Assembly (NCBI GenBank): GCA_003344405.1
Contig: NOWV01000013.1
Coordinates: 806,001 to 870,000 of the forward strand
DNA length: 64,000 bases
Reading direction: 5' to 3'
Source: Trichoplax sp. H2
Taxonomy: Eukaryota > Placozoa > Uniplacotomia > Trichoplacea
Under the pieces are notes generated by a model. That model was not told where the DNA came from and searched no databases. It saw only the letters and a list, made by a program, of their open reading frames with translations. Numbering within the stretch: position 1 is the stretch's first letter; the number at the start of each line of letters is the position of its first letter. This document shows, one piece after another, positions 25,384 to 38,699 of this stretch. Made by a program: the position numbers and the translations under genes.

Positions 25384-25735
25384 AATATTGTGTTTGATAT
25401 CGATGAATTAAGTAAGAAAATTAGCCATGTTGAACAAGAAATTTTGTACAAGTCCATTCAGCGAGAGCATTTTACTGTAGTTGACAAACATTTTAGAGCT
25501 ATAAAAACAATGATGAACGAAATGTTCAAGCTAGAACCAACAACAGCTAGCTTGAAAGAGATATTTTATCGGTGGAAGAGATTAGGTGAATGTACTATGT
25601 AGGATATTCCTAGTTGTATATCCAAACATGGAGGAAAGCATTGCTCAGCTTACTGTAGAATCGTTTGATAAGTTGAAATCAAGTAGCGAAACACCGAACT
25701 TGTACTCTGCCCGTCGGCGCAGTGCGTGTTCATGA
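25384..25735 (+). other. two unassigned coding-like fragments
   Basis: Seen: after a possible acceptor (ACTAGTTAG) a frame at 25384-25602 reads as an amphipathic, helical protein (DELSKKISHVEQEILYKSIQ ... MMNEMFKLEP). A second short frame, 25628-25735, starts MEESIAQLTVESFDKLKSSS. The two are out of frame and separated by stops. They may be exons of one gene, or remnants. No family recognised. Confidence 0.25.
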
Positions 25736-26700
25736 TGAAGCTTGTACTGTAGTCTACACCTAGACTATGTCCTCTTGGCTACCGCTTTGGTACGATACAG
25801 TATGGGCAGTACAGTATTTACTATCCAGTCTATCACCGTTAAGGATTATTGATGTAAAAAGAACATTTCCCCCAAAAAGGCCACATCAAGTGGTGACTGC
25901 AGTTGATGGCATCCATGAGTGCCATTTTGAACTATGTCCTTTTTTACCCAGTTGTCTTATTGAAGCATTGAATCGAATGGAATAGTTGGAAATATTTGCC
26001 ACACTATTCATCTGTATGTTATGGTCAATTTGGTATAGCTACTGATGGAAGCAACACTTTCTCTAGTGTTGGACTGGATGGATGTACCGTTGTACTAAGC
26101 ACAACCCTATGGTAGCGCATTGCATCGCAACCTCCATTGGCCATTTTGATGATCCAATTTCAATCTGATGTAGCGATGGATTTTTTGGCTGTAGCGTGTT
26201 AAGTCTATTCTTCGATTATGATGAAATAGTACGACCTATCACTTCTGGTGTACTTGTATATTCTAGTAACATCAATAACCATATTATTGGTGACAAACCT
26301 GATACATCTTCACGCTTTTTTTTGGAACAGTTGGATTGCGATGTCTTGGATGCTAGTTTTAGTCTTCTTTCTTATTTCAAAGTTTGTCTGCAAGAGACTT
26401 GCGTTGTCTGCTACAGTCCACTGTCAAACTGGAATAACAGACGGTAGCGTACAGTGTATAGAGACTGTACACTGTGCTGTCCAAGCGTACAGTGTACAGT
26501 ACATGCAGTACAGTACATACTGTACAAGATATACTGTACAATGATCACCAGCAGTCCCAGTCCAAGACTCTACTCTACTGTATACGTACTGAACTGTACA
26601 CAGTTACACCTGTCGAAGGTTTGGTAGTAAAGTGCCTGTGTACTACAAATCATGTTTGCGTAGCAGAAAGTCTCTGCGTACTACAAATGGCGTATGCGTA
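25736..26700. other. stretch without an assignable gene
   Basis: Contains frames at 25767-25985 and 26196-26447 that are rich in Trp, Cys and Phe without any recognisable motif. From about 26440 to 26550 GTACAGTAC-type palindromes begin, foreshadowing the larger array at 27.3 kb. Confidence 0.4.
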
Positions 26701-27090
26701 GAAGAAAGTCTTTGCAACGACTGCAAATCATGAGTGCGTAGAAGAAAGTCTTTGCAACGACTGCAAATCATGAGTGCGTAGAAGAAAGTCTTTGCAACGA
26801 CTGCAAATCATGAGTGCGTAGCAGAAAGTCTTTGCAACGACTGCAAATCATGAGTGCGTAGAAGAAAGTCTTTGCAACGACTACAAATCATGAGTGCGTA
26901 GCAGAAAGCCTTTGCAACGACTGCAAATCATGTGTGCGTAGCAGAAAGTCTTTGCAACGACTACAAATCATGAGTGCGTAGCAGAAAGCCTTTGCAACGA
27001 CTGCAAATCATGTGTGCGTAGCAGAAAGTCTTTGCAACGACTGCAAATCATGTGTGCGTAGCAGAAAGTCTTTGCAACGACTGCAAATCA
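26641..27090. repeat. 40-bp minisatellite, about ten regular copies
   Basis: Unit GAAGAAAGTCTTTGCAACGA followed by CTGCAAATCATGAGTGCGTA, regular from 26701 to 27090 (9.75 copies), with two degenerate copies before it. Copies vary at fixed places (GAAG/GCAG, GAGTG/GTGTG, AGTC/AGCC), and pairs of variants alternate in the second half, suggesting duplication in blocks of two. There are no unique spacers, so it is not a CRISPR array. Confidence 0.95.
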
Positions 27091-27289
27091 AAGAGTATCA
27101 CTTTCAAAATTGAATGTTCAATTGCCAACAACGATCAGTCCCAAAAACAGACAAGTTCAATCGAATCCAGCTTTGCCCTAGTTTAGTGGCAGAATTCACT
27201 TTCATCTATAAAATAATGGTACTTTCTGCAAATGATGTTTTCGGATATTGTACGCCATCACTCCAATTTTGCTCATACAGTACAGTAGC

Positions 27290-27530
27290 TAATGCCTCAC
27301 ATGTTGCATACTGTACAGTGTACAGTGTACAGTATTTTACAGTACAGTACAGTACAGTACTGTACACCATAAAGTCACCTACAGTACTGTACGTACAGTA
27401 CAGTACTGTACACCGTAAAGTCACCTACAGTACAGTACAGTACTGTACTGTACTATACGGTACAATCGGAGCGGGATAGGTACTGTACGGTACCGTACTG
27501 TACTGTACTGCAAAGACATCAAGCTACAGT
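27290..27530. repeat. array of overlapping GTACAGTAC / TACTGTAC palindromes
   Basis: Dense runs of TACAGTACAGTACAGTACTG, and two copies of CTGTACACC(A/G)TAAAGTCACCTACAG about 50 bp apart. The motif is nearly self-complementary, so long hairpins are possible. Scattered single copies occur elsewhere in the window. Frames reading through it on both strands (27114-27479, 27206-27424) are artefacts of the simple repeat. Confidence 0.85.
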
Positions 27531-27711
27531 ACACAGACCTGAGACTGCAGCTGCACCAGTCTCAAGCTGACCTTACTTTCACAATTATAAATGCTGTAGG
27601 CTAAAATTGAAAATTCCGATTGGAAATAAATAAAAATAATCACTTGGTTCACTTGGTTAGTCAGTTATTCAACTTGTTTTAAACGAGCCCTGACTAAAAT
27701 CTTGTATAGAA

Positions 27712-30700
27712 ATGGCCTCCACCGGTGTCGATGTTACTCGTTCTAATGAAGATGAGGATGGTCTTGTTGAACAGCGGGTAAGTTGGAGTCAAAGTACTGT
27801 TGTGCACTGCAAAAGTGCACAACAGTAGCTTGAAATGATGTCCTACCGTAGTTGCAGTAATGTGCTCAACTGCTACATTCACTTTGAGTAAGGTAGAACG
27901 ATGACAAGGTATCGAATTGTACAAAGTTTCCTTAATGATAAGAAAATGCTAAATTGACTTTTATGGTATCAGATCAAAGCTCGAGCTGTAGCAAGTCTAC
28001 CTGGGAAAGAGTATAAATTGGAAGCTGAGACAGAGTTAAGAATTGAAGTTCGACTACCGATCCATAACATGCAGTACATTCTTGGTCTTAATTGTATTTG
28101 TGGCATTCAATATACTGTACATCAATAGAGTGATATATGCTATATATGGCATAGCTCCAGACGCATGACTATCCAACTTTTCCAATGACAACTTACAGTC
28201 CATAATGATGCAAATCATGTCAACCTTGTTATGTACATTACAACATCACATACACGTATATTACTGATAATGATGACATATTCTAATTCAGCTTCTGCAA
28301 GGAAAAGCAGAAATATTTGGTTGTGAATTGGTCAGCGATAAAGTTGTGGATATGAGGAAACGGACTACATGTGCAGTATTCACTTGGCATGGCTGTACTA
28401 TTAAAGTAAGATTAAATGAGTGTTGGTATGATATTACATACATAATCTTCATCTAACATCTGTATCGGTATGTAAAAAAGTCACATACTCGTATACGGTA
28501 CAACTATTGATTGAGTAAGATTGAAGAGTATATTTATCAATAGCGCACTAGTGCCTGTAATACAAGAAGAAATCGAGCCTTACGTGTAATTTAGTATAAA
28601 TTGGCAAACTAATTATTCAATGAAAGGATAGAACTGCGTCGGTTAAAGTTTAAAATACATCCTGTCATTGATTAATATTTATTAAGCAATGATCTTTGTG
28701 TAGATTATTCCTGAATCTGTTTATGCGTACGTTTCGGATAAGACTCCTATGCAATTCTATGTTAATTTACATGAAGCATTGGAACAACGTCGATGCAAGG
28801 CAGTCGAGAACAATACTGATGGACCAGTGGTAATTTGACGTCAATTGTACTTTAGGCAACTTGACAATTTAATAGAATCAACATTAGTGACACAGTAAAA
28901 GGATTGAATTGTTGTTATATTTATATTACATAGTTGCTATATAGCAGGTTCAAGTGCATTACAATTTTTTTGTAAGAGTTACTTTGATAATCGAGCAGCA
29001 ATATACAGTATATCTTAGTTATACGGTAAAGGATTGAATTATGCCTACTCTGGATCAAGCTGTTATCGTGTCGTGAATTCATAATACGATATCGATACTA
29101 TAAGAATGCTTTATAGAATTTCGAAGATTTAGTCCGATGATAAAGTAGAATGGGCCATCGTACGACACAATTTGCTAACTAATTTAAATGAATATTATAA
29201 TTTAAAGACTATGGTCATTGGTCCTACTGACGTAGGAAAGTCAACTCTATGTCGTTTACTACTTAATTACGCCGTTCGATTGGGACGATTACCGACATTC
29301 ATAGATTTAGACGTTGGACAGGTATAAGATCTCTTAATGTTGTTATCGGTTTAGATACTATATTATCTATATACTGTGCGTTTCTTGACTATATTTAGGG
29401 TATTGTTTCAATTCCTGGCACGATTGGTAAGTTGTTTAATTTCTAGGAACATTATTCAGAATCACTTTTCAATCTAGCGTTAATAACACTGCACTACTTT
29501 TTACTTTTTGCCTAATTATAGGTGCGTTACATATCAATAGGACCATTACCGTATCAGATGGTAAAGATTTGTGAGGTTGCGCACCTTTTTATACAGCATG
29601 TTGATAAATATTTTTGATTGTTACATAATTGTTAGGGCTGGATGATTACCCATCATTAGTTTTCCATTATGGTAGTAATACTCCTTCAACTAATGTAAAG
29701 TTATACATGACGTTGGTATCACGACTTGCAGATTCTTTGCGAAAATATTGGGCTAATTTACCTTCAAGTACGGAGATGTTATGAAAAGCTTCACTTTAGC
29801 AGTTTTTAACAGTTATGACTTAACGGGTTATCATGAAATTTTTAGGGTGCCACAACGGCTGTATAATTAATACATGTGGCTGGATAACCGATGTTGGATA
29901 TAAGATAATTGTGGATGCAGCCGAAACATTTAAAGGTAGCTGCTGTAAATTTAATATTGCTAGATATTTAATTAATTTAGCTTAGATATAAACTACTAAA
30001 GGTTATCCTGATGATAATTTCCTTCTGTTTTTGCTACGTTTTAGTCGATCAAATTATCGTTCTGGACAATGAACGTTTATATAATGATTTAATGATTCAC
30101 TTTGGTAGCAATACGGAAATTGTCTTAGCCCCAAAATCTGGCGGAGTATGTGTATTAGATTTAATAAATCATATATACCGGTAATTCATTTACTTGAACC
30201 TTAGGTAAACTTTGTTCTGTTAAATACTGAATTTCTTTCATAGGTTATAGAAAGGGCGCAAAGTACACGTGCTAATGCTCGTGCTTTACGCATAAAGACG
30301 TATTTTTACGGTGATGATAATAGCGGATATACTCCGCATGTTTACGAGCTTGCCTTTTCAGATATACAAATTTTTAAAGTTGGAGGTACACTACAATTGT
30401 CGTTTCTTAAGTCAACTTTGTATGTCAAATTCTTTAATAAACTTTACACGGGTTGTGCCTTAAATTACTTCTAGGCCCAAATCTTCCGACGTCATGCCTG
30501 CCTCTAGGAATGAAACCTGAAGATGCAGCACTGAAATTAATCAATGTAGTTCCTGGTATAGACATTTAAAGACATATTCAAAATTAGCATATGCGAATAT
30601 GATATACTCCTGCATCGCCTTTATGTAATGATAGTCATTATTTCATCTACTTCTTAGAGAAATCATTAATACATAGAATTTTAGCTGTTAGTGCGGCTTT

Positions 30701-30943
30701 GTCAACGGATGAAGATATTGTTCAGACTGCCGTAATTGGCTTTGTTTGTGTGTAAGTAGACATAAATTAGAAGACAGCTATTTTATGGTATATCTCTATT
30801 TACGATTCATTCTATTGTTCCAATATAGGTACGATGTGGATGTTAATAGAAAGATATTAAAGGTTTTGTCACCTTCTCCTGGTGCTCTTCCTCGTCATAT
30901 TTTAATTCTTAGCGATCTCAGCTTTTACGATATACCTTCTTGA
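27712..30943 (+). CDS. CLP1: CLP1 polyribonucleotide 5'-hydroxyl kinase / cleavage factor II subunit
   Basis: Seen: exons 27712-27777, 27973 to about 28047, 28292-28405, 28704-28829, 29133-29321, 29399-29426, 29522-29560, 29636-29767, 29846-29935, 30045-30145, 30244-30385, 30475-30555, 30658-30751 and 30829-30943. From exon 3 to the stop every phase matches; the total is about 463 aa. Walker A is [20 protein letters not shown]; next come [39 protein letters not shown] and the family's end ([15 protein letters not shown]). Known: CLP1 phosphorylates RNA 5' ends and works in pre-mRNA 3'-end cleavage and with the tRNA-splicing endonuclease, in the nucleus. The N-terminus is longer than in vertebrates. 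The end of exon 2 is uncertain: with the GTTCGA donor about nine residues usual in the family are missing before [10 protein letters not shown], so a micro-exon may be hidden at 28.05-28.29 kb. Confidence 0.96.
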
Positions 30944-32366
30944 TATTATTTTTCTATAAACGGGTATATCACTGATATGGTCCTTATGCACTTGTTAGCC
31001 AAGTATCTTGTACGCGTGAAATCTGCTTTGCAGAGTTGGCTGAACAATCATACCTAAAATTGTAGTTATTTGATAGGCAAACTACTGTATTTGATGTGTA
31101 TCATAGTTCTTATATACTTCTAAATACTGCATGTTACTGAGACGTATTATTCGCTAAGATATCATTTTACAATTTTAATATTTGTAACACGATACATCAC
31201 GGTTATGGACCATTTTCAAATTTTGTTCACTTTAATTTGTATCATACTTGAGGTACAGTACTATTTAGTGTAAAACTATGTCTAGATATTATTATCAAGC
31301 TAAAGTATCATCAATTATAATTATGGTTACTGTCAGTTATTGTGCCAAGAGTTAAGGCATATCTCTAATAATTATAATTTATTAATATTGTGAATAATGG
31401 TTTCTGTTACCGTTTAATATTGATACTAGACGTCGAAGCACTTTGAATTGATTCTAACAGCTAGGCTTTATTATTTGACTGAGGAGTAAACAATTAGACT
31501 CAGAATGATTTATAAGGCAACACAAAATGATATGTATCCAATAACCGAAACAACGCCGACAATGTATAATTAATAAACCACTATTTGTTAATACATACAT
31601 TTATCAGAAGCATAAAACACCAAATTTTTTTTTAGAGACTTTAAATATCTTTGTAAAGCAACAAAGTCAAGCTTTCGGTGGTATAAGTATACACGAGTAT
31701 ATGTACATTCGTACATGCCAATTATATAAATCAGATTTTTAATCATTCATGCATGATCTGCGCAAACTATTTTGCAATGATATGCGTATATGATTACTTT
31801 ACATGTTGTATATCGCACAGTAATAGTAGAAGAAATTGATAAAATTGCCAACGACAATATTATCGGCTAATTGTAGTATTAGAGTAAGTCGAAAAACTAT
31901 TCACAGATGTTAATTGTCACATTGGGACTGCTATCAAACGTATCATGATCTAAATACCTTAGCCTGGAGCAATAATTCTAAACAAAAGTGAGGTTTATAT
32001 GTATTCACGAGATCTCCATTTAAAATTGAAATGATAATTAATTAATACTATGCAATAAAAAGTCATTGCCAGCATTGATTAATCGTATGAGCACTATATA
32101 AAATTTGCATATTGTTCTACATGCATTATTCCAAAATAAATCATTTTAAGGATTACAAGTTCAGAAACCTGGAGGAATACTTTAGGATGACTCATAATAC
32201 CCTAATGTTATATTGCAACTAATGTATTAACTTGATAGATAAACAAGAAAATGCCAAAAAGCATGTGACGTAAAATTTTCATAATTAAAACTCAGCTATC
32301 TTGTATCCGTACAACAACCGTTCGTTATACCATAGCATGACAATCACTTTTGCTTCAAAGGTAAAT
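30944..32366. other. intergenic between convergent CLP1 and ATG9
   Basis: 1.4 kb of AT-rich DNA between the two stop codons, presumably holding both 3' UTRs. No frame, repeat or RNA gene recognised. Confidence 0.5.
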
Positions 32367-35300
32367 TTATACAATGTGAGCAGTACCATAACTCTGGGGA
32401 GGTTTGCCATCGGTTAATCCTTCATTATTTTGAACGGATGAATTATTCTGGCTAGGTGTTGATTCTATTTCTTTCTCTTCACTATTTCCATTATTCTGTG
32501 CTGACTGACCCATTGGATGCATTTGACGTAGATATGACCTATCTCTAGGACTAGTAGGGTTGGATGATGATAGATTCACTCGTCGATCATGCATCTGAAA
32601 CAGAATAAGAGAATTAATTTAATTTTATGATTCACCGAAGACTTGCTATCGTGTAATACAGTGAGTTACAGTAGCAGATAGACTACCAAAATACTGTTAA
32701 GCATACTTCGTGCAACATCAAGGTACTCATGTTAATGTCATGGTCACGTAATGATTGATGGGTGGGGTCTAGTGGCAAGCCGTAACCATCCACAAATCCA
32801 AGAGAAGGATGCAACATTGCACTATTTGTATTCTTATAGTTATACTGCATAGATTGCATATTGGTTGCTATGCCTTCAGAAGTAGTGTCTTCAGATGTAG
32901 CCGGTCGGCTATTAAATAGCGTACTAAAATGCTTTTGTGTATCATAGATAATTATTATAAATTAATTAGCTAAAAAAAGTGTTGAGAAGTTAAAAGAGTA
33001 GCATTATTTACGTATGTTACCATACCAAAGACGATAAATTTGAGAGTAAATGTTGCTGTGAAGAAAAGCTTGCACTTTCTGATATTGCTGTAGAAAGAAA
33101 TGGCCCTTATGTGAATGCTCTTAAATTTTTTATAGTAAAGTAACAGTTTATCGAAGATTGACGTACAATATAGTTGTAAAAGATAATCGTTACCTTGTTC
33201 CTTTAGTTTACTTATGTACTGACTAGTTTCGGGATTAGGTTTCCACTCCGGATTTTTCATCTGTATTGAAAAATTAGTGTTAACTTGTCATAGAAAATAA
33301 GACCAAAGAGAATTACGATATAACCTGAAAGTTAATTAGTGATAATTCCATTTTTCCATCACGCGCGGTAGATTGTTGGTTTCTTTCAGGATTATTGCTC
33401 GATAACCACTAATGTAGGCAAAAATTAAATAACAATATTTAATTAAAGGATGTAAGAGTTTAGTAAAGCGAGCATAAATTTATTCATAGTAGAATTTAGC
33501 CGGCTGAATAAAGTACCTTTGGATCTCCATGTCGTTTGATATCCATCTCCGCGAAAGAACAAACATCACCGACACCTATGAATATTACCGTATAGAATAG
33601 ACAGCTATTTTATGTTTTTTAAATTATACAATAGAGGTATTATTCAGCTATACCTTCAACTTCTATCGTAAACTGCCTAAAAAAGTCTATTATAGTCAAT
33701 GACTTTGTTCGTAGAGCATAAAGCAGTACAAAAGGCGTAATTAAGGGGCTTAGTAGTTCCTCTAGATAGAATGACTTTTGGAAAAAAGTAAATTATTGAT
33801 ATATAAAAATGATTTGAAATAGTTTAATTGAAATATTATTTTATCGTTTTACCAATTTATATTGGAATAGGGTTGAAAACTCTTCTCTAATCTATAAAAC
33901 ATAGATGTTTGATGATAATTTCAGTTAATTAAGGAAGTTTTCGATTACTAAAAAAGCCTAAGCATAGAATAACTTGTGCATTATAACATCAGATATAGTG
34001 CTTACGGTAACAGTATGAGCTTGAGTTTTCCAGTCATCGGGCATATAATGGATGTGACATAAAATTGATTTCATGGCCTTATGAGGGCATTGAACGTCTT
34101 GCTATTGATTAACAAGTAGTAGGCGTAAAAAAGTAAATGATATTAGTAATTTCTAGACTAAAGTTACATTATACTGCCCGTAAGATATACAAGGTATGTA
34201 GTAGTATTTATGAACCTCATTGGGGATCAATGTTCGACATGATGTTATGATGACACCTAATCAAAAGTACAAAATAGAGCAAAATAATTTTATTAGAGTG
34301 GTTCAACATAAGCTAAAATGATCGTGCAACAGTTTAGACTTACCAAGAACAGTTACAGCAGTTAATACATGTTCTACGGTCAACAGAAATTCGTCATAGA
34401 TTGTTAACGCCAAAAGTACCGCTAACATAGCACCAGCGAAGAAGGCGATATTTCTAAATAGACAAGTAATTTACCGTAAAGTTACAACTTATGAACAGTA
34501 TTAATGTATGGAACACTTCCAATTTTGTTTTTAATACCATGTTGATGACTAATGACTAAAAACATCTTACTTTGCAATAAGGGCTAATAAATGTGAGTAG
34601 AAAATATTCATATACTTTGACGCAGGTTTGTAGGCCCTACCAAGTCTGAAAGACGAACGAGATCTATTGAGTACTCTATTATGGCATTATGTTAACCCTT
34701 GTAAATGAATAATTAAAATCCTGACCTAAGATTTAAGTCGTGATCTAATTCATTAAAATGCCTCAGGTAATGGCGTGAATATAGTGACCTAATGGGTATT
34801 GATTGTATTAGTGCCGCAGTATAGACAAATTAAGTTCGAACATAAGATTATCAGTAGTCAGGATAAAGTGTTAATGGACAGTATTTTCACGTACCATCGA
34901 CGAATTCCTAATCTTCCCGGATCTCTTCGTATAATCTTGGTTCAAACAGAAAATTGAGATGTTAGCATTGGTGTATTATCTCAACATGACTTAAGAAAAT
35001 CAAATGATTCTTTCAATAGTTATTGTACAATTCACCTCAGCATAGGAGAAAAAGGAAAATAATATTTGCCATATGAAAATTATAGGACTGAGGACAATAT
35101 TTAAAAGAGCAAAGTAAAATATCCTGGTGCTCAATTGTTCTGCGAGCTCTTGTCTATTGCAATAATATAATTGAAAGAGCAATTCAATATCATATAGCTA
35201 TGTTCGATAGTGATATCTTTTTGCAGTTATTAAAGCTTCGTCCATGTCATTTACTGTTACTATATTTTAACAACTGCTGTCCTTTCGGTTTGATTATATA

Positions 35301-37254
35301 ACATGTCTGACCAACCTCTTATTTGCTTTTTTATAATCTGGTCGTAAGTGCCAGTCATTATCAAAAGGACTGCCGGGAGCCCCTTTTATACAGTTTAAGA
35401 AATAACAAAGTTTGAGTGTTAGATTATAAGTTGATAATCAACAATCCGAAAATAATTTTAACACTCGCATACAAAATAGAATTGCTTCCAAATTATATAA
35501 ATATCCTTTGGTGAAGAATAGTCTGTAAACGATAATAGAAAATCGATTACAAACATTAATCAAAATAAAAACTAATAGAATTGAAATTAACGACTTTATA
35601 CAATTATTTAATCACTTACTAATAAAGTAGAATGTAGTACGCGTAATACTAACCTTTGTCCAATAAGAGGAACTGTCAATCTTACTGGGATAATATCTTT
35701 ATTAACCATAGCCACAAGATAATTTGTAAATCTTGAAATTCTATGGGTAATATCTTTAGAAGATAATAACATTTTAATATCAAAATGATTTGATAATTAT
35801 GGCGAAGCAAAGATTATATTGATATTATTACCTAATTCTGATAATTGTTCTTTATGGATGCACATTTGATGTTCAAGTTGGTATTTCATCATTCTATTTT
35901 GGACTTCTTGCCACGTTATATTTTGTAACTCACTCTGTGGTAAAGATGAAAGGGAAATTATTATTTTCAAATTATTCCGATCTAATTTGAAACGCGGCAA
36001 TTAGTCATTTTTGTTATAAAATTGTTGTACCGTTGATATTTTTAGTGCTTCTGAGTAGAATGATTTGATCTCAATGAAATGCGATAGATTCCATATAATT
36101 CTAATGAGACGCATTGCCCAAGAAGTAAAAGCAATTACCAAAAAACAAATGATTGAAGTTGTAAATCTGTAAATGAAATGTATATTTAATCAATGCATTT
36201 CCAAATTGATTCATCTAGAAATCAGTCCGTGATATATTCGCTATAAATTCAAGTTTACTTATTAAAATAAAGAGTATACATAGGGTGCTTTCTATTGTTG
36301 CATAACATATTATGATGTTATCAAAAAATAATTTGTGCTTGAATAATGTAAATACTCGTAGTAAGCTAGCATTATTTCAAGTATCAATCATTCGAGCACG
36401 ATATTCCTATACTATGATTTTTAAAAGATAACATCACTTTAGCCTAGAAAGAATGAGCAAAGGATACCATACCTATTAACACATTGTCTAAGGGGTCTAA
36501 CAGCATCAGGAATAGTGACTTTATGAGAATCACCAGTATGTCCAGATGGTGGTTTATCGCCAAATAAGACAGGATAATCGACACAAGTTATCAAGAAAGT
36601 TGTAAAGAGGATTATAAAGAGAAATTGCCTAGAGAAAAATAGAATCGTTGTGGTAAGCATTTTTTAGTCTACCAAGACAAGCTTTTATTAAAGTTAAGAG
36701 GTTACTATCGCTCGTATATAAACTAGCTATTCTCTTTTGGGCATCCAGCCGATGATATTAATAGAAAAATGAAGCGATTCAAGGAGGAGGAAGTGGACAT
36801 TATTATCTATAATATCCTTCCTTTTCTTGCATTACATCCAGTACTACTGTACACGCATCCATCAAATAAATCGATAAGTAGAGTAGTGAGGAATAAACTC
36901 TCTTATTGTGATGACAACAAGCAATTACAAAACGAAAGCAATATTTTATATTGTCATTAAGTTCTTCGCTTTGTCGTGTTTCTTGTAAGCGAAAATAATG
37001 ATTGATTACTGTTGTTAACTAATACTAGCCCTAGATCTTGAAAGACTAGTCGACGCTTCAATTCGATTGATTTTACAATGCTTAATTGGTTTTTAGGCCG
37101 ACTATTTTTCAGAGCTTCATTTTGTTCCATCAATAATTATCGCTATCAAGATTATTTCCAAAAAGTTTTAACCATAACAGAATACTTACATTAATTCAAA
37201 AACGTAATTGAGAATCATATAGGTAAGGCCATGATTAATGTAATATTTATAAAC
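32367..37254 (-). CDS. ATG9: autophagy-related protein 9 (lipid scramblase)
   Basis: Seen, 5' to 3': exons 37254-37190, 36628-36473, 36166-36031, 35934-35832, 35753-35654, 35522-35473, 35382-35316, 35153-35036, 34935-34895, 34788-34726, 34645-34571, 34453-34344, 34256-34216, 34101-34006, 33891-33853, 33774-33654, 33575-33517, 33408-33325, 33260-33194, about 32931-32707, and 32594-32367. Signature stretches are FELMQFLF, TTFLITCVDY, NITWQEVQNRMMKYQLEHQM, FFTKGYLYNL, PIIFIWQILFSFFSYAE, YKPASKYMN, GVGDVCSFAEMDIKRHGDPK and, near the end, DINMSTLMLHE. Known: ATG9 is a multi-pass trimeric scramblase on Golgi and endosomal vesicles that seeds autophagosomes. Phases agree except between 33194 and 32931, where a small exon is probably missing. 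Exon 1, with the HIxxLDxFF motif, is not securely placed. Confidence 0.95.
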
Positions 37255-37429
37255 CTATAGAATATTGTTGGGAGAAAAATAAATAAGACATCAATTGAGT
37301 TATCATGAAGAAATTGATTTCTTTCTTTAAATTCTCTTCTATTGAACGATAATGATCAACAGTATAAAACTGTAGTTAAGAAATATTGTTACTTTACTTT
37401 ACTGCTATTATTGTAAAGATGAGCTATGG

Positions 37430-38420
37430 TACATTCATGGATTGCTTTGCTATTGAAGACATTATTGATGGAGGAGATTGGATACTGTTAGGACATGACT
37501 CTTTGAAGTCCTCTTCTCGCGTAGTATACTGAACAAGCATTACTGTAAGGTGATCGGAGATTATTTCGACGTACGCTATAAGGCTAGATAAGTTATATGA
37601 TTGCTTTCCTGGAAAAAGCAATACTCATCGAGGAGATGGCTTACTTGTACTAGTAGGATAGGATGGTTGAAATTTACTTTGTAGCCTCGTATTGTCGAAT
37701 AGACGAGTCCGTGACTGCTCCATATGGGCATATAGAAGGGTTTTTGCCTATTTCAACCTAAGCTTAAAAGCTTGGATATAATGTGAATCGACAGTTTAGA
37801 TGGCTTTTGAACTATCGTTGTAGAAATAATTCTGGATAGCTCCGTGATCATTCCATAAAATGCGATCCGATTGACTACAGTCAACATAGATGGATCGCAT
37901 TAGTATTGAAGAAGATACTGTTGATCTAAGAAATGGATAGGATAGAATCGAATGGATCTTGTCGAATATATTTTACTATGGTCTTTGAACTATCGTTGTT
38001 GAAATAATTCGGGATAGCTCCATGATCATCCCATAAAATACGATGCGATTGACTACAGTCAACATAGATGGATCGCATTAGTATTGAAGAGGATACTGTT
38101 GATCCGACAAATGGATAGGATAGAACCATGTCGAATATATTTTACTATAAGACCATTGAAGTTAAAAAGACTATTAGAAGGCATATTTCAAGATTGGATG
38201 GGATAGAACTCAACAGTGTCTATCTGTGCCATGGATAGATTGTTTTGGTATGGAAGTGGATCCTGTTGATCTAGGGCATGGGTAGGATAGAATGGAATTG
38301 ATGTTATCGAATACACCTTACTGCAAGACGATTTAACTTGAAAAGACTCTTTTCAAGGCACACTTCAAGGTTGGGATAGGATGAAAATAAACAGTATCTA
38401 TCTCCATCGAGCTATCATCA
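37430..38420. repeat. diverged tandem repeat, about 178-bp unit
   Basis: The segment starting GAACTATCGTTGTAGAAATA at about 37809 recurs at about 37987 with few changes (shared GATTGACTACAGTCAACATA and ATGGATCGCATTAGTATTGA), and partial copies lie at about 37430-37640 and 38160-38400. It sits within the presumed 5' region of ATG9. Minus-strand frames here (37926-38129) come from the repeat. Confidence 0.75.
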
Positions 38421-38699
38421 TCATCATCGTTTCCACTAGTATGGATAGCTAGCTCAGTTTAATACCATGCCCATGCGATGTTGATGATTGAGCGAAAAGC
38501 AAAGAAGAAAAATCAAGCTCTCCGTCCATTTACAACATGGACAATATTAGCTGATCGAATGACGTACCCTCCGAAAGAAAACATCCAAATTCTCGATATG
38601 ATTCCATCGTGCTAACAAAAAAGAAGAAAATTGTATCGATGGATGATATCCATAGACAAATAGATGGTTTCTATCTTAGTATAGAGAAGAAATAGCAAA

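Noticed and set aside
26701-27090. Regular array that could be taken for a CRISPR
   Set aside because: Units are contiguous 40-bp copies with no unique spacers, in a eukaryotic intron-rich genome.
27114-27479. 121-codon plus-strand frame and a 72-codon minus-strand frame at 27206-27424
   Set aside because: Both depend on TACAGTAC repeats, which give stop-free Tyr/Ser/Val/Gln-rich reading on each strand.
36769-36960. 63-codon plus-strand frame
   Set aside because: It lies inside an ATG9 intron on the opposite strand and has no motif.
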